DNA of 64,000 bases from CAXBCP01 sp963977005 (lineage in GTDB: Bacteria; Pseudomonadota; Alphaproteobacteria; MPNO01; UBA830), in the NCBI GenBank assembly GCA_963977005.1, contig CAXBMQ010000013.1:1-64000 (forward strand), in the 5' to 3' direction. Positions 41,694 to 50,908 of this stretch are shown in pieces; position 1 is the stretch's first letter; each line of letters opens with the position of its first letter. Below the pieces are notes generated by a model. That model made no database searches, was not told the DNA's origin, and worked only from the letters and a program-made list of their open reading frames with translations. The position numbers and the translations under genes were made by a program.

Positions 41694-42428
41694 TTAGTTA
41701 AAGTTCGACCCGCCATTGGCGTGAATGACCTCGCCCGTGATGAAACTCGCCTTGTCGGAGATCAGAAAGATGCCGGCATTGGCGATTTCTTCCGGTTCGC
41801 CAAAGCGACCCATCGGGAAACGCAGGGTCATCGCCGCGCGCAATTCGTCGGTCATACCGCCGACCATGGCGGTTTCCGCAAGGCCCGGACTGACCGCGTT
41901 GCAGCGCACCTTCGGCGCGAGCGATCGGGCAAGCGAACGGTTCAGTGCGATGATCGCGCCCTTCGACGATACATAGGCCGGCCCGCCCTGACCGTTGCCG
42001 CCGGTCACGCCGAAGAGAACGGATGTGGATGTGGTCAGCACGATGGAACCGCCGTCATGGGCCATCATGTATCTGGCGGCCGCCTGGGAAATCAGAAACG
42101 ATCCTGTGACGTTGACAGACATGATGAAGTTGCATTCGTCTGCGTCCAACTCGTCCCATCGCTTGGACGAATGCGCCGCCCCCCAGTGCATCAGAGCGTC
42201 CAATCCGCCGAACTTGTCGATGGTCTGGGCCACGGCGGCCGCACAGTCTTCGGTCCTGGAGACGTCACCGCCGAAGAACGTCAGTTCTTCGCATTCCGGA
42301 AGTTCGGCGCGCATGCGGTCCTCCTGAGGATCGAACGCAAGAACCCGGCAACCGTCCTCAAGAAGCAGTTTCGTGCAGGCGAGGCCGATTCCGCTCGCCG
42401 CACCGGTAACAAGGACGGTTTGTCCCAT
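41694..42428 (-). CDS. Short-chain dehydrogenase/reductase
   Basis: 244 residues. TGAASGIGLACTKLL binds NAD(P), the active-site YVSSKGAIIALNRS holds the Tyr and Lys, and the catalytic Ser lies in TTSTSVLFG. FITGEVIHANGGSNFN is a standard SDR ending. GGGAGATTTCAG precedes the ATG. As first gene of the operon with the cysteine hydrolase and enamidase, it may act on 2-formylglutarate or a later aldehyde/alcohol; direction and substrate are inferred. No typical aldehyde dehydrogenase is in the window. Confidence 0.85.
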   Translation of the reverse strand: MGQTVLVTGAASGIGLACTKLLLEDGCRVLAFDPQEDRMRAELPECEELTFFGGDVSRTEDCAAAVAQTIDKFGGLDALMHWGAAHSSKRWDELDADECNFIMSVNVTGSFLISQAAARYMMAHDGGSIVLTTSTSVLFGVTGGNGQGGPAYVSSKGAIIALNRSLARSLAPKVRCNAVSPGLAETAMVGGMTDELRAAMTLRFPMGRFGEPEEIANAGIFLISDKASFITGEVIHANGGSNFN

Positions 42429-42443
42429 CTGAAATCTCCCATT

Positions 42444-42461
42444 TGATTAGAACCCTAATCA
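42444..42461. promoter_or_regulatory. Inverted repeat before the SDR-enamidase operon
   Basis: TGATTAG and CTAATCA arms around AACC, 15 bp upstream of the SDR start. TATAAATT lies just outside it on the minus strand as a -10-like element. It differs from the MarR-type palindrome, so a second regulator is likely. Confidence 0.5.
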
Positions 42462-42602
42462 TGTGTAATTTATATTTGCGAACGAGGCAAAAGTGCTGTT
42501 CCGCAGGGAATAGAACATTCGATCTCGGACACACCCCGATCAGAGGGTGGATATACAGGGTAACAAAGGCTGGCCATGGGCCGGACCGACACTGGAGCGG
42601 GC

Positions 42603-43172
42603 ATGTCAGACACGTCGAATAATGCGATTCCAAAACCGATTCATTTCGGTCTGGTTACGGTTCCGAGAGTGATCATCGGGACCATGATCCTGATCGGGAT
42701 TCTCATAAACGTCGCCAACGTCATCGGGCGGTATCTGTTCCTTGAGCCGATTATCTGGGCCGAGGAGATAATGATCTACATCATGGTCTGGACGGTCTTT
42801 ATAGGTGCAATCCTCGTTACCTATGAGGGACAGCACCTTAAGATGGATGTGTTCTCGGTGATGTTGCCGTCGCCCTATAAAGAGATCATCAATTTTATCG
42901 CCGTGCTCTCGTTCCTGCTTGTGTGCTTTTACATCGTTCCGAATAACTGGATCGTCGTCGAACTGATGTTCAATAACGATCAGCGCAGCGTGGTTGCAGA
43001 GGTGCCGATGGTGATACCGCATTTCGCACTGCTCGCGGGTTTCGTGCTGATGTTTATCGCCATCGTCGTTCGTTTCCGGGCGCACGTTACCGGACAAATG
43101 ACCGGTGAAGTCGATTTGATCGTCCAGGATTACGGCGATGACGATCAATCCGCGGCCGGTACGAAAAACTAA
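42603..43172 (+). CDS. TRAP transporter small permease (DctQ family)
   Basis: 189 residues from the ATG at 42603, after GGAGCGGGC. Four membrane helices (TMILIGILINVANVIGRY, IMIYIMVWTVFIGAIL, FIAVLSFLLVCFYIV, FALLAGFVLMFIAIVV) and the EEIMIY motif are typical. It pairs with the large permease 39 bp downstream. No binding protein (DctP) adjoins it, so the substrate receptor is encoded elsewhere. It is divergent from the enamidase operon; uptake of a pathway carboxylate is possible. Confidence 0.85.
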   Translation: MSDTSNNAIPKPIHFGLVTVPRVIIGTMILIGILINVANVIGRYLFLEPIIWAEEIMIYIMVWTVFIGAILVTYEGQHLKMDVFSVMLPSPYKEIINFIAVLSFLLVCFYIVPNNWIVVELMFNNDQRSVVAEVPMVIPHFALLAGFVLMFIAIVVRFRAHVTGQMTGEVDLIVQDYGDDDQSAAGTKN

Positions 43173-43211
43173 TCCCTTCAGTAGAACAGACAGACGGTAA
43201 GGAGCGTATCC

Positions 43212-44522
43212 ATGGAATGGATTATTGGGGGATTAGCGACGATTCCGATGGAATATTACATGGGGATCGTGCCGATCATTCTTCTGGTGCTCGGGTTTCC
43301 GATTTTCATCATTTTGCTGGCAACGGCGTCGATCGTGCTCATCGTTCACCAGGCAGTGCCGCCGATGGCGTTGCATATCAACATGTTCGGGAGTGTCGAT
43401 AAATTCGCGCTGATGGCCGTGCCGTTTTTCATCTTCGCCGGTGAAATCATGGGGCAGGGCGGTATCTCGAAGCGGATTGTCGCCTGGGTGATGTCGATTA
43501 TCGGCAGCGTGCGCGGCAGTCTTGCGTTGACGACGGTCGGAACCTGTACCGTCTTCGGCGCTATTTCGGGCTCCAGCCCCGCAACCGTCGCCGCGGTCGG
43601 ACGGCTGCTCTACCAGCCGATGCGCCAGGCGGGATATACCGAAAGGTTCTCATCCGGTCTGATTTCGTCCTCCGGCGCCATTGCGACCGTCATCCCGCCA
43701 TCGATCGGTATGATCCTGTATGGCGCATCGGCCGAACAATCGGTCGCATTGCTGTTTGTTGCGGGCGTTATCCCCGGACTTCTCATCGCCGCGCTGATGG
43801 CGGCCTATATCTATCTCTATGCGCTGCGGACCGGTATCCGTGAGGCATCCGGGTTTTCGCTGACCCAGTTCTTTACCGCCAGCAAGGAAGGCGTCTGGGC
43901 GCTGGGCACGCCGTTCATCATCCTTGGCGGCATTTATGCGGGTATTTTCTCCCCCACTGAATCCGCGGGCATCGCCTGCGTCTATGCGATTATCGTCACC
44001 CGGTTCATATATGGCGATATCTCCTGGAAGGGGATCTGGACGGTTTCTGTCGATTCCATGTATCTCACCGCGCAGGTGCTGATTATCGTCGCTGCCGCAG
44101 GCGTCTTCTCTCAGCTTCTGACCATCAGCGGCATCCCGCAGCAGGCCGTCCTGGCTATCCAGGAAATGAACCTGGAACCGTGGATGGTGTTGATGGTGAT
44201 CAACGTCTTCCTGCTTCTTGTCGGCTGTGTGCTCGATCCCGGATCCGCCATCCTGGTGCTGACCCCGCTGTTGGCACCGATTGCGCTGGCGATGGGCGTG
44301 GACCTGATCCATTTCGGCATCATCATGACGGTGAACCTCGCGATCGGTATGTTCACGCCGCCCTTCGGTCTGAACATCTTCATAACGCAGGCGCTGTTCA
44401 AGGCCCCCTTGTCGAGCATCTATCCGGGCCTGGTGCCGTTCATCTTCGTGAACCTTGTGGCGCTGGTCATCATCACCTATGTGCCGGAACTGTCGCTCTA
44501 TCTGACGCAGTTCGTGAACTAG
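43212..44522 (+). CDS. dctM: TRAP transporter large permease (DctM family)
   Basis: 436 residues with about 12 membrane helices. VFGAISGSSPATVAAVG, SSGAIATVIPPSIGMILYG and GMFTPPFGLNIFI are DctM landmarks that surround the sodium and substrate sites. With the small permease it imports carboxylates using a sodium gradient. It is the last gene of its operon before a DMT transporter. Confidence 0.9.
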   Translation: MEWIIGGLATIPMEYYMGIVPIILLVLGFPIFIILLATASIVLIVHQAVPPMALHINMFGSVDKFALMAVPFFIFAGEIMGQGGISKRIVAWVMSIIGSVRGSLALTTVGTCTVFGAISGSSPATVAAVGRLLYQPMRQAGYTERFSSGLISSSGAIATVIPPSIGMILYGASAEQSVALLFVAGVIPGLLIAALMAAYIYLYALRTGIREASGFSLTQFFTASKEGVWALGTPFIILGGIYAGIFSPTESAGIACVYAIIVTRFIYGDISWKGIWTVSVDSMYLTAQVLIIVAAAGVFSQLLTISGIPQQAVLAIQEMNLEPWMVLMVINVFLLLVGCVLDPGSAILVLTPLLAPIALAMGVDLIHFGIIMTVNLAIGMFTPPFGLNIFITQALFKAPLSSIYPGLVPFIFVNLVALVIITYVPELSLYLTQFVN

Positions 44523-44577
44523 GAAAACAGGATCGGGGCGGCGCGCTGATCGCCGCCGCTCCGATCCGGTCTTTCCC

Positions 44578-45498
44578 GTGGCTCATCCCCGCCGCCGGGA
44601 GGCGGAAAACCGGCGCCTCGGCTTTATTGCCCTGATCACCACCGTGTTCTGTTTCGGAACGCTTTGGACAGCGGCCAAGTTTTCCATCGATTATATACCG
44701 CCGCTCTGGTTTACCGCCGGTCGTTACGCGATCGGGGCGTTGTTTATCGTTTTCGTTCTGCGCGCCCAGGGACGCCTGACACTCCCCGACCGGGCCGATA
44801 TCCCCATAATTCTGAGTGTCGGCGGGGTCATGCTGGGCCTGTATTCGTCGATATTTCAGAATGCCCTGCAATTCGTCGATGCGGGACGCGCTACTATTCT
44901 CGGGTATACCACCGCCATCTTCGTGACCCCGCTTGCGATTTTGCTGCTTGGCGAGCGGCTTTCGCGGCTGAAAGGGATGGGCCTGGCCGCGGCTCTGTCC
45001 GGATTTCTGATTCTCTTCAGCCCGGCCGAGATGAACTGGTCGGATCCCGATATTGTTATCGGCAATGGCCTGCTGGTCCTGTGCGTGATGCTGTGGTCTG
45101 CGGTTATCCTGCACCTTCGCGTGCACCGCCAGGTCTCCGACACGCTTTCGCTTGTTCCCTGGTACCTGCTGGTTTCCGGAATCGTTGCGATGATAGCGGC
45201 GCTGATTTTCGAAGGGCCGCCGGTGTTCGGGGTATCGACAACCGGTTGGTTGCTATTTCTCTATACGGGGGTCGTGTGCAGTGGCATCGGCAATTGGGGC
45301 GTGACAACGGCGATCATGAACCTGCCGGCAACCACCTCCAGCATCGGGCTGTTGGGTGTTCCCGTCTTTGCGACAGTGATCAGCATTCTGTTTCTGGGGG
45401 AAGCGCTGACGCTGCCCCTGGTCGCCGGACTAGGCCTGATTGTTGGCGGAATCGCCGCGGTCACGCTGTCGCGTGACGGCAAGAGCCGGATTGGTTGA
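44578..45498 (+). CDS. EamA/DMT-family transporter
   Basis: 306 residues from a GTG start. Ten hydrophobic helices with the EamA pattern (TLWTAAKFSIDYIPPLWFTAGRY; TAIFVTPLAILLLGERLS; ATVISILFLGEALTLPL). The next plus-strand gene at 46217 is a close paralogue in the same topology, so a local duplication is likely. It overlaps the 3' end of a small minus-strand gene. Substrate unknown. Confidence 0.85.
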   Translation: MAHPRRREAENRRLGFIALITTVFCFGTLWTAAKFSIDYIPPLWFTAGRYAIGALFIVFVLRAQGRLTLPDRADIPIILSVGGVMLGLYSSIFQNALQFVDAGRATILGYTTAIFVTPLAILLLGERLSRLKGMGLAAALSGFLILFSPAEMNWSDPDIVIGNGLLVLCVMLWSAVILHLRVHRQVSDTLSLVPWYLLVSGIVAMIAALIFEGPPVFGVSTTGWLLFLYTGVVCSGIGNWGVTTAIMNLPATTSSIGLLGVPVFATVISILFLGEALTLPLVAGLGLIVGGIAAVTLSRDGKSRIG

Positions 45499-45720
45499 CG
45501 GGGGTGTCCGCCGCCAGGCGTTGTCGTTCGCCTTTGAAGGCGCTTCCTTCGTCGCGCCGGAAACGGAGACACCCGCACCCGCGTTATCTTCAAGCTGTTT
45601 CCGAAGACGATCGGCGATAGCCCGGTCGCGAAGATATTCTTCGTATGTCCGCGCAGGGCGCAGCAGATAGGGACTCACCCGTGATTCCGTGTCCGCTTCC
45701 CTGTTTTCGCGCTTAGACAT
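45430..45720 (-). CDS. Small hypothetical protein
   Basis: 96 residues from the ATG at 45720 (MSKRENREADTESR); a longer frame to 45828 is doubtful. It is polar and Arg-rich with one clear helix (EEYLRDRAIADRLRKQLED), no signal peptide and no recognised family. Its 3' end overlaps the DMT gene by 69 bp in antisense, so it could be a spurious frame. Confidence 0.4.
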   Translation of the reverse strand: MSKRENREADTESRVSPYLLRPARTYEEYLRDRAIADRLRKQLEDNAGAGVSVSGATKEAPSKANDNAWRRTPPSTNPALAVTRQRDRGDSANNQA

Positions 45721-46216
45721 AGTTTTCCCCGCATTCTCGCGCTTGCGCACCGAAAATTCATCCGCCTGAGGCGGCAATCTGGTGATCAGCCTACCAACTC
45801 TGAACAATGACAATTGAAGCCGTTCCAACGCCAGACTACAAATTCAAAAACCGAGTTATCCACAACCGAAGGTATTTTCCTGTAGATAACTTGGGGGCGG
45901 ATTTTTGGGTTAATGTCCAACCCTTTCTAGTCTCAGGCGGAATCCGTCCGGCGACAAATAATACGGCGATCGACGGCGACATCCGCGATCAAACATGATA
46001 ACGAACCGATGCTGCTTTAGTTCCACGAGAGAGCGATGTATTCCCGAAATACTGTAAAGAGGACGGGGTCCGGAGGCTGGACCTATTCCAAGAGTGGGCC
46101 CCTTTCCCGGGCGCAGATGGCCGAGGCAATTCGGTCCATCTTCAGCGGTCGGCGGGGCGTCCCTGGAAAAAACGTCCAAATCGACGATGGCGCAGAAAAC
46201 GCGTGAGCGCATTTAA
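45721..46216. other. Gene-poor stretch of about 500 bp
   Basis: More AT-rich than its surroundings. It holds TTATCCACA at 45856-45864 and, inverted, TTATCTACA at 45881-45889, which resemble DnaA boxes. Short frames on both strands are not convincing. It includes the upstream region of the DMT gene at 46217. Confidence 0.5.
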
Positions 46217-47107
46217 GTGATCTCTCACCGAACGATCGGGTTTATCGCGCTGGCCGGTGCCATCCTTGGCTATGGCGGGCTCTGGCCCGTTTCCAAAACC
46301 GCGCTCGAATTCATGCCGCCCTTCTGGTACGCGGCGATCCGTATCGCGATCGGTGCGACGATCCTGTTCGGGATTTTGCTGGCGACCGGAAAACTGCGCC
46401 TGCCGACCCGCCACGATATTCCGCTCGTGTTCAGCGTCGGCATTTTCATGATGGCGATCTATACGCTGCTGATGCACATCGCCTTGCTATATGTCGAGGC
46501 GGGCCGGGCGGCCTTGCTCGGATACACCACGCCGATCTGGGTGCTGCCGGCGGCCTATTTCGTCCTGAAGGAACGCCCGTCGCGGCGCCGTCTGCTCGGT
46601 CTGGTCGTCGCCGTTGCCGGTCTGGTCGTTCTGTTCAATCCGGGAAGTTTCGACTGGACGGACCGGGACGTCGTGATCGGCAATCTGATGCTGCTGGGTT
46701 GCGGTTTGAGCTGGTCGGTCTCCATCATTCATATTCGCAAGCACAAGCCGGTGCGCACGCCGTTTCAGCTGGCGCCGTTTCAGCTTTCGCTGGCCGCCGT
46801 TCTCATCGCGATCATGGCGCTGGTTTTCGATCCCCTGCCGGTATGGACCGGGGAGGCGGTTCAGATCGGTGTTTTCGCCTATGGGGGCATCATGGGCACC
46901 GCAGTGGCAATGCTGTCGGTGACGACGGCGATCCGCTATTTGCCGACGGTCGTGTCCACCGTGGGGCTTCTGGGTGTTCCGGTATTCGCGCTATCGTTGA
47001 GTGTTCTTTTGCTCGGCGAGACACTTACCGTCGACCTGGCGGCAGGGCTGGTTTTGATCCTGGCGGGGATCGGCCTGGTGTCGGTACCCGATCGCAGGCC
47101 GGTCTAG
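46217..47107 (+). CDS. EamA/DMT-family transporter
   Basis: 296 residues from GTG. Its helices align with the neighbouring gene at 44578 (GLWPVSKTALEFMPPFWYAAIRI against the equivalent start; VGLLGVPVFALSLSVLLLGETL near the end). It is convergent with the CoA ligase gene, 19 bp apart. Substrate unknown. Confidence 0.85.
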   Translation: MISHRTIGFIALAGAILGYGGLWPVSKTALEFMPPFWYAAIRIAIGATILFGILLATGKLRLPTRHDIPLVFSVGIFMMAIYTLLMHIALLYVEAGRAALLGYTTPIWVLPAAYFVLKERPSRRRLLGLVVAVAGLVVLFNPGSFDWTDRDVVIGNLMLLGCGLSWSVSIIHIRKHKPVRTPFQLAPFQLSLAAVLIAIMALVFDPLPVWTGEAVQIGVFAYGGIMGTAVAMLSVTTAIRYLPTVVSTVGLLGVPVFALSLSVLLLGETLTVDLAAGLVLILAGIGLVSVPDRRPV

Positions 47108-47126
47108 CCCTGATCGGGAACGGAGA

Positions 47127-48704
47127 CTAATCGCAGCCGGGTAGGGTCGCCGACCAGAGGGACCTGAGGTCGTCGCGCCGGACCTTGCCGCGGTCGCTTT
47201 TCGGCAGGGCCTGGACAAATTCGACATAGCGGGGCCGTTTGAAGTCGGGGAGCGTTTGTCCGGCATGCGCCAGAATATCCGCGACCGAAACCTGCGCCCC
47301 CTCGGCCGCAACCACATAGCAGGCGATTTCCTCGCCCCATACGGGGTCGGGAACGCCGATGACGGCTGCCTCGTTCACGGCCGGATGCGTCATGATCGCG
47401 GCATCGATTTCGAGCGGCGCGACCGATACGCCGCCCCGCAGGATGACGTCCTTGATCCGCCCGGTAACCGTCACGAATCCGTCCTCGTCCAGCATACCGA
47501 GATCGCCGACACGCTCGCGTTCGATCAGGCGAAAGCCCGTGCGGTCGCGCCATTCGCCGTCGGCGGTGATGCTTGCGATGGCGGTCTGGGGACCGCGGAT
47601 CGATATCTCGCCCTCTTCGCCGACGCCGCAAACCGCCCCCGTCGGATCGAGAAGCGCGAGGTCCATATGCCGGGCCGGCGGGCCGGCGGTGCCGATGCGG
47701 AACTTGTCGTGGCGGTTGCCGCACAGCCAGCCGCCTTCAGAGGCGCCATAGAATTGCAAAAGCCGGACCCCGTAATGGGCTTCGAACTGCCGCCACCGGT
47801 CGGGAGACAACGGGGCCGAACTCGCGGTCATGACCCGAAGCGAGGCTATTTCTGCGCGTTTGAACGGTACCGGTTCGTCCAGCAGCATGTTGATGACGGT
47901 AGGCACGCCGGCGGCGACGGTGATCCGGTGGTCGCGCACCCAGTCCATGAACCGTGTCCGCGAAAACCCCGCTGCCATGACGACCGTGAGACCGAGCGAG
48001 ACAAACGGCATGAAGGTGACGATCTGCGGCGACAGCCAGCTGAAGGTGCGGTATTCGAGCAGCCGGTCGTCGGCCGTCATCCCGGTGAAATCGATGGTCG
48101 ACAGGCCACAGAGCCACAGCCCCAAATGATCCCAGACGACGCATTTCGGCCGGTCGGTCGTCCCGGACGTTGCAAAGATACAACCTTCGTCTGCCGGTCC
48201 GTATTCGCTGCCCAATTCCGGCAGCGCCCCCGGGGTGGCGTCCCGTGAGCCGAAAAAGCCGTCCGTATCGTTGAGGTCGGTGAACGATATGACGGGACAG
48301 GCCAGGTCCCGCGTCAATGCCGCGCCGTCCAGATCGCCTGCGCGCCAGACGACGATCGCCGGATCGATGGTCTTCAGGATCGAGGCAAGATGATCGGGGG
48401 CGATCTCCGCGTGAAACGGACAGGCGGTGGCGCCGCAGCGCCAGGCAGCGAACATGAGGACGAGTTTCTCGATACATTCGCCGCAGAGTATGGCAACCCG
48501 GTCGCCGCGCCGGACGCCGGCGCCCGCCATGAGACCTGCCGTGCGGTCGACGAGCGACTTCAGGGCCGCAAAATCAAGAGACCGGTTCTGATCGATCGAG
48601 TGGATCGCTGTCCTGTCCGGGTGCCGTTCGGCGAAATCCGCAAACGCCGCGCCCAATGTACGGAACGGAATTTCGAGTGCCTGCGGGTCGACAGCCTGGG
48701 GCAT
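47127..48704 (-). CDS. Acyl/aryl-CoA synthetase (AMP-dependent)
   Basis: 525 residues. It activates a carboxylate with ATP and CoA through an acyl-adenylate. The phosphate loop reads TSGTTDRPKC, the A5 region FYGASEGGW, GDLGMLDEDGFVTVTGRIKD is the hinge and LPKSDRGKVRR supplies the catalytic Lys. It starts seven bases after the amidohydrolase gene, so they are one operon, divergent from the Rieske oxygenase and CoA-transferase pair. An aromatic or unsaturated acid substrate fits the set; the exact one cannot be read. Confidence 0.85.
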   Translation of the reverse strand: MPQAVDPQALEIPFRTLGAAFADFAERHPDRTAIHSIDQNRSLDFAALKSLVDRTAGLMAGAGVRRGDRVAILCGECIEKLVLMFAAWRCGATACPFHAEIAPDHLASILKTIDPAIVVWRAGDLDGAALTRDLACPVISFTDLNDTDGFFGSRDATPGALPELGSEYGPADEGCIFATSGTTDRPKCVVWDHLGLWLCGLSTIDFTGMTADDRLLEYRTFSWLSPQIVTFMPFVSLGLTVVMAAGFSRTRFMDWVRDHRITVAAGVPTVINMLLDEPVPFKRAEIASLRVMTASSAPLSPDRWRQFEAHYGVRLLQFYGASEGGWLCGNRHDKFRIGTAGPPARHMDLALLDPTGAVCGVGEEGEISIRGPQTAIASITADGEWRDRTGFRLIERERVGDLGMLDEDGFVTVTGRIKDVILRGGVSVAPLEIDAAIMTHPAVNEAAVIGVPDPVWGEEIACYVVAAEGAQVSVADILAHAGQTLPDFKRPRYVEFVQALPKSDRGKVRRDDLRSLWSATLPGCD

Positions 48705-48711
48705 ATCCGGA

Positions 48712-49719
48712 TCAGGTCAGTTTGATCAATCGCTCTAGGTTTCCGCTGTATATTTTCGCCCGGGTATCCGCATCGATATCGAGCCGGTCGACGGCGTTGA
48801 TCGTCTCGCGGATCAGCAGCCCGCCGCCTTCGGGATCGAACGGCGCGTCGGTCGCGAACAGCGAATGGTCCGGGCCGAAGAATTCAAGGCCGCAGGCGGC
48901 AGCTGCCGCCGAGCCGTTGGTCGCCGTGTCGGCGTAGAACATCCTGAAATAGTCCTTTGGCTGCTTTTTCAGCCCGGCCTGTTCCGCCAGCGGATTCTTT
49001 TCCGGGTCGCCTGCGAATATCTGCTGAAACCCGATGCCGATTTTCTCGGCGAAAAACGGGATCATGCCGCCGAAATGGTGCGTGATGATCTTGATGTCCG
49101 GCAGCTTGTCGAAAATCCCCGAATAGATCAGCCGGGTCATGCAGGCGCTGGTCTCGTACGGCCAGCCGAAAGTGAACCAGATTTCGAACTCCGAGGCGTC
49201 TTCCTGGGCGTAGTCGGGGAAATTGGGCCCGCGCATCGGATGAATCCAGATTGGCAGGTCGTGCTGTGCCATGGTTTCGAACACCGGATAGAATTCGGAC
49301 GCCGAAAGCGGCTTGCCGAGGACGTTGGTAAAAAGCTGTATGCCCTTTGCATCGAGCTCGTTTACCGCACGATTGGCCTCGGCGACGGCGGCGTCCGGAT
49401 TGTTCATTGGCATCGAGGCGATAAAGCCCGCGAGACGATCCGGGTTCTGTTTTACCCGGGCGGCCAGTCCGTCATTTGCGACGCGGGCCAGCGCGGGCGT
49501 CTGCTCCGGGCTGCCGAGCATCTCGATGGGCGGATTGGCGAGCGATATAATCTGGCGGTAATCGTCGAACCCGTCGAGGAGACGCATATGGGCGTCTTCG
49601 TCATGCAGCGCGGTCAGTGCGCCAAAAAATTTGACGATGCCCGGGTCGGGCGCGATCTCGGCGAATTTCTCGAAATAGGATTTCGGAATAACGTGGTTAT
49701 AGGCGTCGATCCGGACCAT
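48712..49719 (-). CDS. Amidohydrolase family 2 (ACMSD/resorcylate decarboxylase-like)
   Basis: 335 residues of the non-oxidative decarboxylase/hydrolase superfamily. LPIWIHPMRGPNFPDY, IKIITHHFGGMIPFFAEKI and FATDAPFDPEGG match the later metal-site blocks. The first metal motif, usually DxHxH, reads DAYNH, so one His is replaced by Tyr. It is the first gene of an operon with the CoA ligase. It may decarboxylate a carboxylated aromatic or ring-cleavage product. Confidence 0.8.
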   Translation of the reverse strand: MVRIDAYNHVIPKSYFEKFAEIAPDPGIVKFFGALTALHDEDAHMRLLDGFDDYRQIISLANPPIEMLGSPEQTPALARVANDGLAARVKQNPDRLAGFIASMPMNNPDAAVAEANRAVNELDAKGIQLFTNVLGKPLSASEFYPVFETMAQHDLPIWIHPMRGPNFPDYAQEDASEFEIWFTFGWPYETSACMTRLIYSGIFDKLPDIKIITHHFGGMIPFFAEKIGIGFQQIFAGDPEKNPLAEQAGLKKQPKDYFRMFYADTATNGSAAAAACGLEFFGPDHSLFATDAPFDPEGGGLLIRETINAVDRLDIDADTRAKIYSGNLERLIKLT

Positions 49720-49813
49720 GTGGCTCCCCTGATGTTATTGCGCTGATGATAGATCGGCCGCGGCGTTGTGCAAAACCCCTTCGATGTGCTGAAATCCGGG
49801 GGAAGGAGATCGG

Positions 49814-50878
49814 ATGTTCGTCAGAAATGCGTGGTATGTCGCCGCCTGGGAGACAGAGATCGGAGACGCGCCGCTTGCACGGACGATCCTGTGCGAGCCT
49901 GTGGTCATGTTCCGCACTGCAGGCGGTGTTGTTGCGCTGGAAGACCGCTGTTGTCACCGCGCACTGCCGCTGTCGATGGGGCAGGTCGTCGACGAGCGGA
50001 TACAGTGCGGCTATCACGGGCTGGAATTCGATGCGTCGGGCGCCTGCGTGAAAGTGCCCGGCCAAAGCAAAATTCCGCCCGGCGCACAGGTAAAATCCTA
50101 TCCCGTCGTTCAGCGCTACGGCTGGGTCTGGATCTGGACCGGCGATCCGGCAAGGGCCGATCCGTCGCAGATTCCGGACTGGTGGTGGCTCGACAGCCCC
50201 GACTGGAAGACCATTCCGGGACGCGGCGGCAAGCCGATGCACCTGAAGGCCAACTATCTGCTGGTCTCCGACAACCTGTTCGATATTTCGCACCTGACCT
50301 ATGTGCATGCATCGTCCATCGGCGCGGATTCGATCGTCGACTTCCCGCCGAAGACCGAACGCTGGGAGGATAAGAAGCGCGTGAAGATGAGCCGCGAGAT
50401 TTTCGACCGGCCGGCGGCGCCGTTCTATCAGAAGGCGGGAGACTTCAAGGGCAATGTCGACCGCTGGATCATGACCACATCCGACCTGCCGTGCTACATG
50501 GCGTCCGATGCGGGTTCCGTCGAGGTCGGCACCGGCATCACGCCGGGCGAGGTCGGACCCGACCGCGGCGTCGAGATGAAGATCATGAACCTGCCAACGC
50601 CGGAGACCGAAACCTCGACCCATTATTTCTATTCGCACTGCCGTCATTTTCACATCGATTCCGCCGAATGGGACGAGATTTACCGGACACAGTTCACCGC
50701 CGTGTTCGACGAGGACAAGGTGGTTCTGGAAGGGCAGCAGAAACGGATGAGCGAAAATCCGGATGCGCCGGAAATAGACATCAATGCCGATGCGCCGAAT
50801 ATTCAGGTACGACGCATGATCGACGAGATGATTGCCGACGAACAGGCCGTAGCCGCCGGGTTACGCCAAAGCGCTTAG
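49814..50878 (+). CDS. Rieske-type aromatic oxygenase (vanillate O-demethylase VanA-like)
   Basis: 354 residues. The Rieske cluster ligands are in RCCHRALPLS and QCGYHGLEF; the mononuclear iron site is in SDNLFDISHLTYVHASSIG, with the Asp that bridges subunits. Such oxygenases demethylate or hydroxylate aromatic acids and need a separate reductase, which is not in the window. The CoA-transferase gene follows 30 bp later. It is divergent from the amidohydrolase-ligase operon. Confidence 0.9.
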   Translation: MFVRNAWYVAAWETEIGDAPLARTILCEPVVMFRTAGGVVALEDRCCHRALPLSMGQVVDERIQCGYHGLEFDASGACVKVPGQSKIPPGAQVKSYPVVQRYGWVWIWTGDPARADPSQIPDWWWLDSPDWKTIPGRGGKPMHLKANYLLVSDNLFDISHLTYVHASSIGADSIVDFPPKTERWEDKKRVKMSREIFDRPAAPFYQKAGDFKGNVDRWIMTTSDLPCYMASDAGSVEVGTGITPGEVGPDRGVEMKIMNLPTPETETSTHYFYSHCRHFHIDSAEWDEIYRTQFTAVFDEDKVVLEGQQKRMSENPDAPEIDINADAPNIQVRRMIDEMIADEQAVAAGLRQSA

Positions 50879-50908
50879 CGTCTGGAGAAAACGAAGGAGA
50901 TACATCAA

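Noticed and set aside
42462..42480. Possible half operator before the SDR gene (CTCGTTCGC on the minus strand)
   Set aside because: One half only; the second half bears no resemblance to the palindrome.
45856..45889. Two DnaA-box-like nonamers, considered as a replication origin
   Set aside because: Only two boxes, no dnaA, dnaN, parA or repABC gene nearby, and no clear AT-rich unwinding array.
45910..46212. 100-codon minus-strand frame in the gene-poor stretch
   Set aside because: No ribosome site, no recognisable domain, and composition like other antisense frames.
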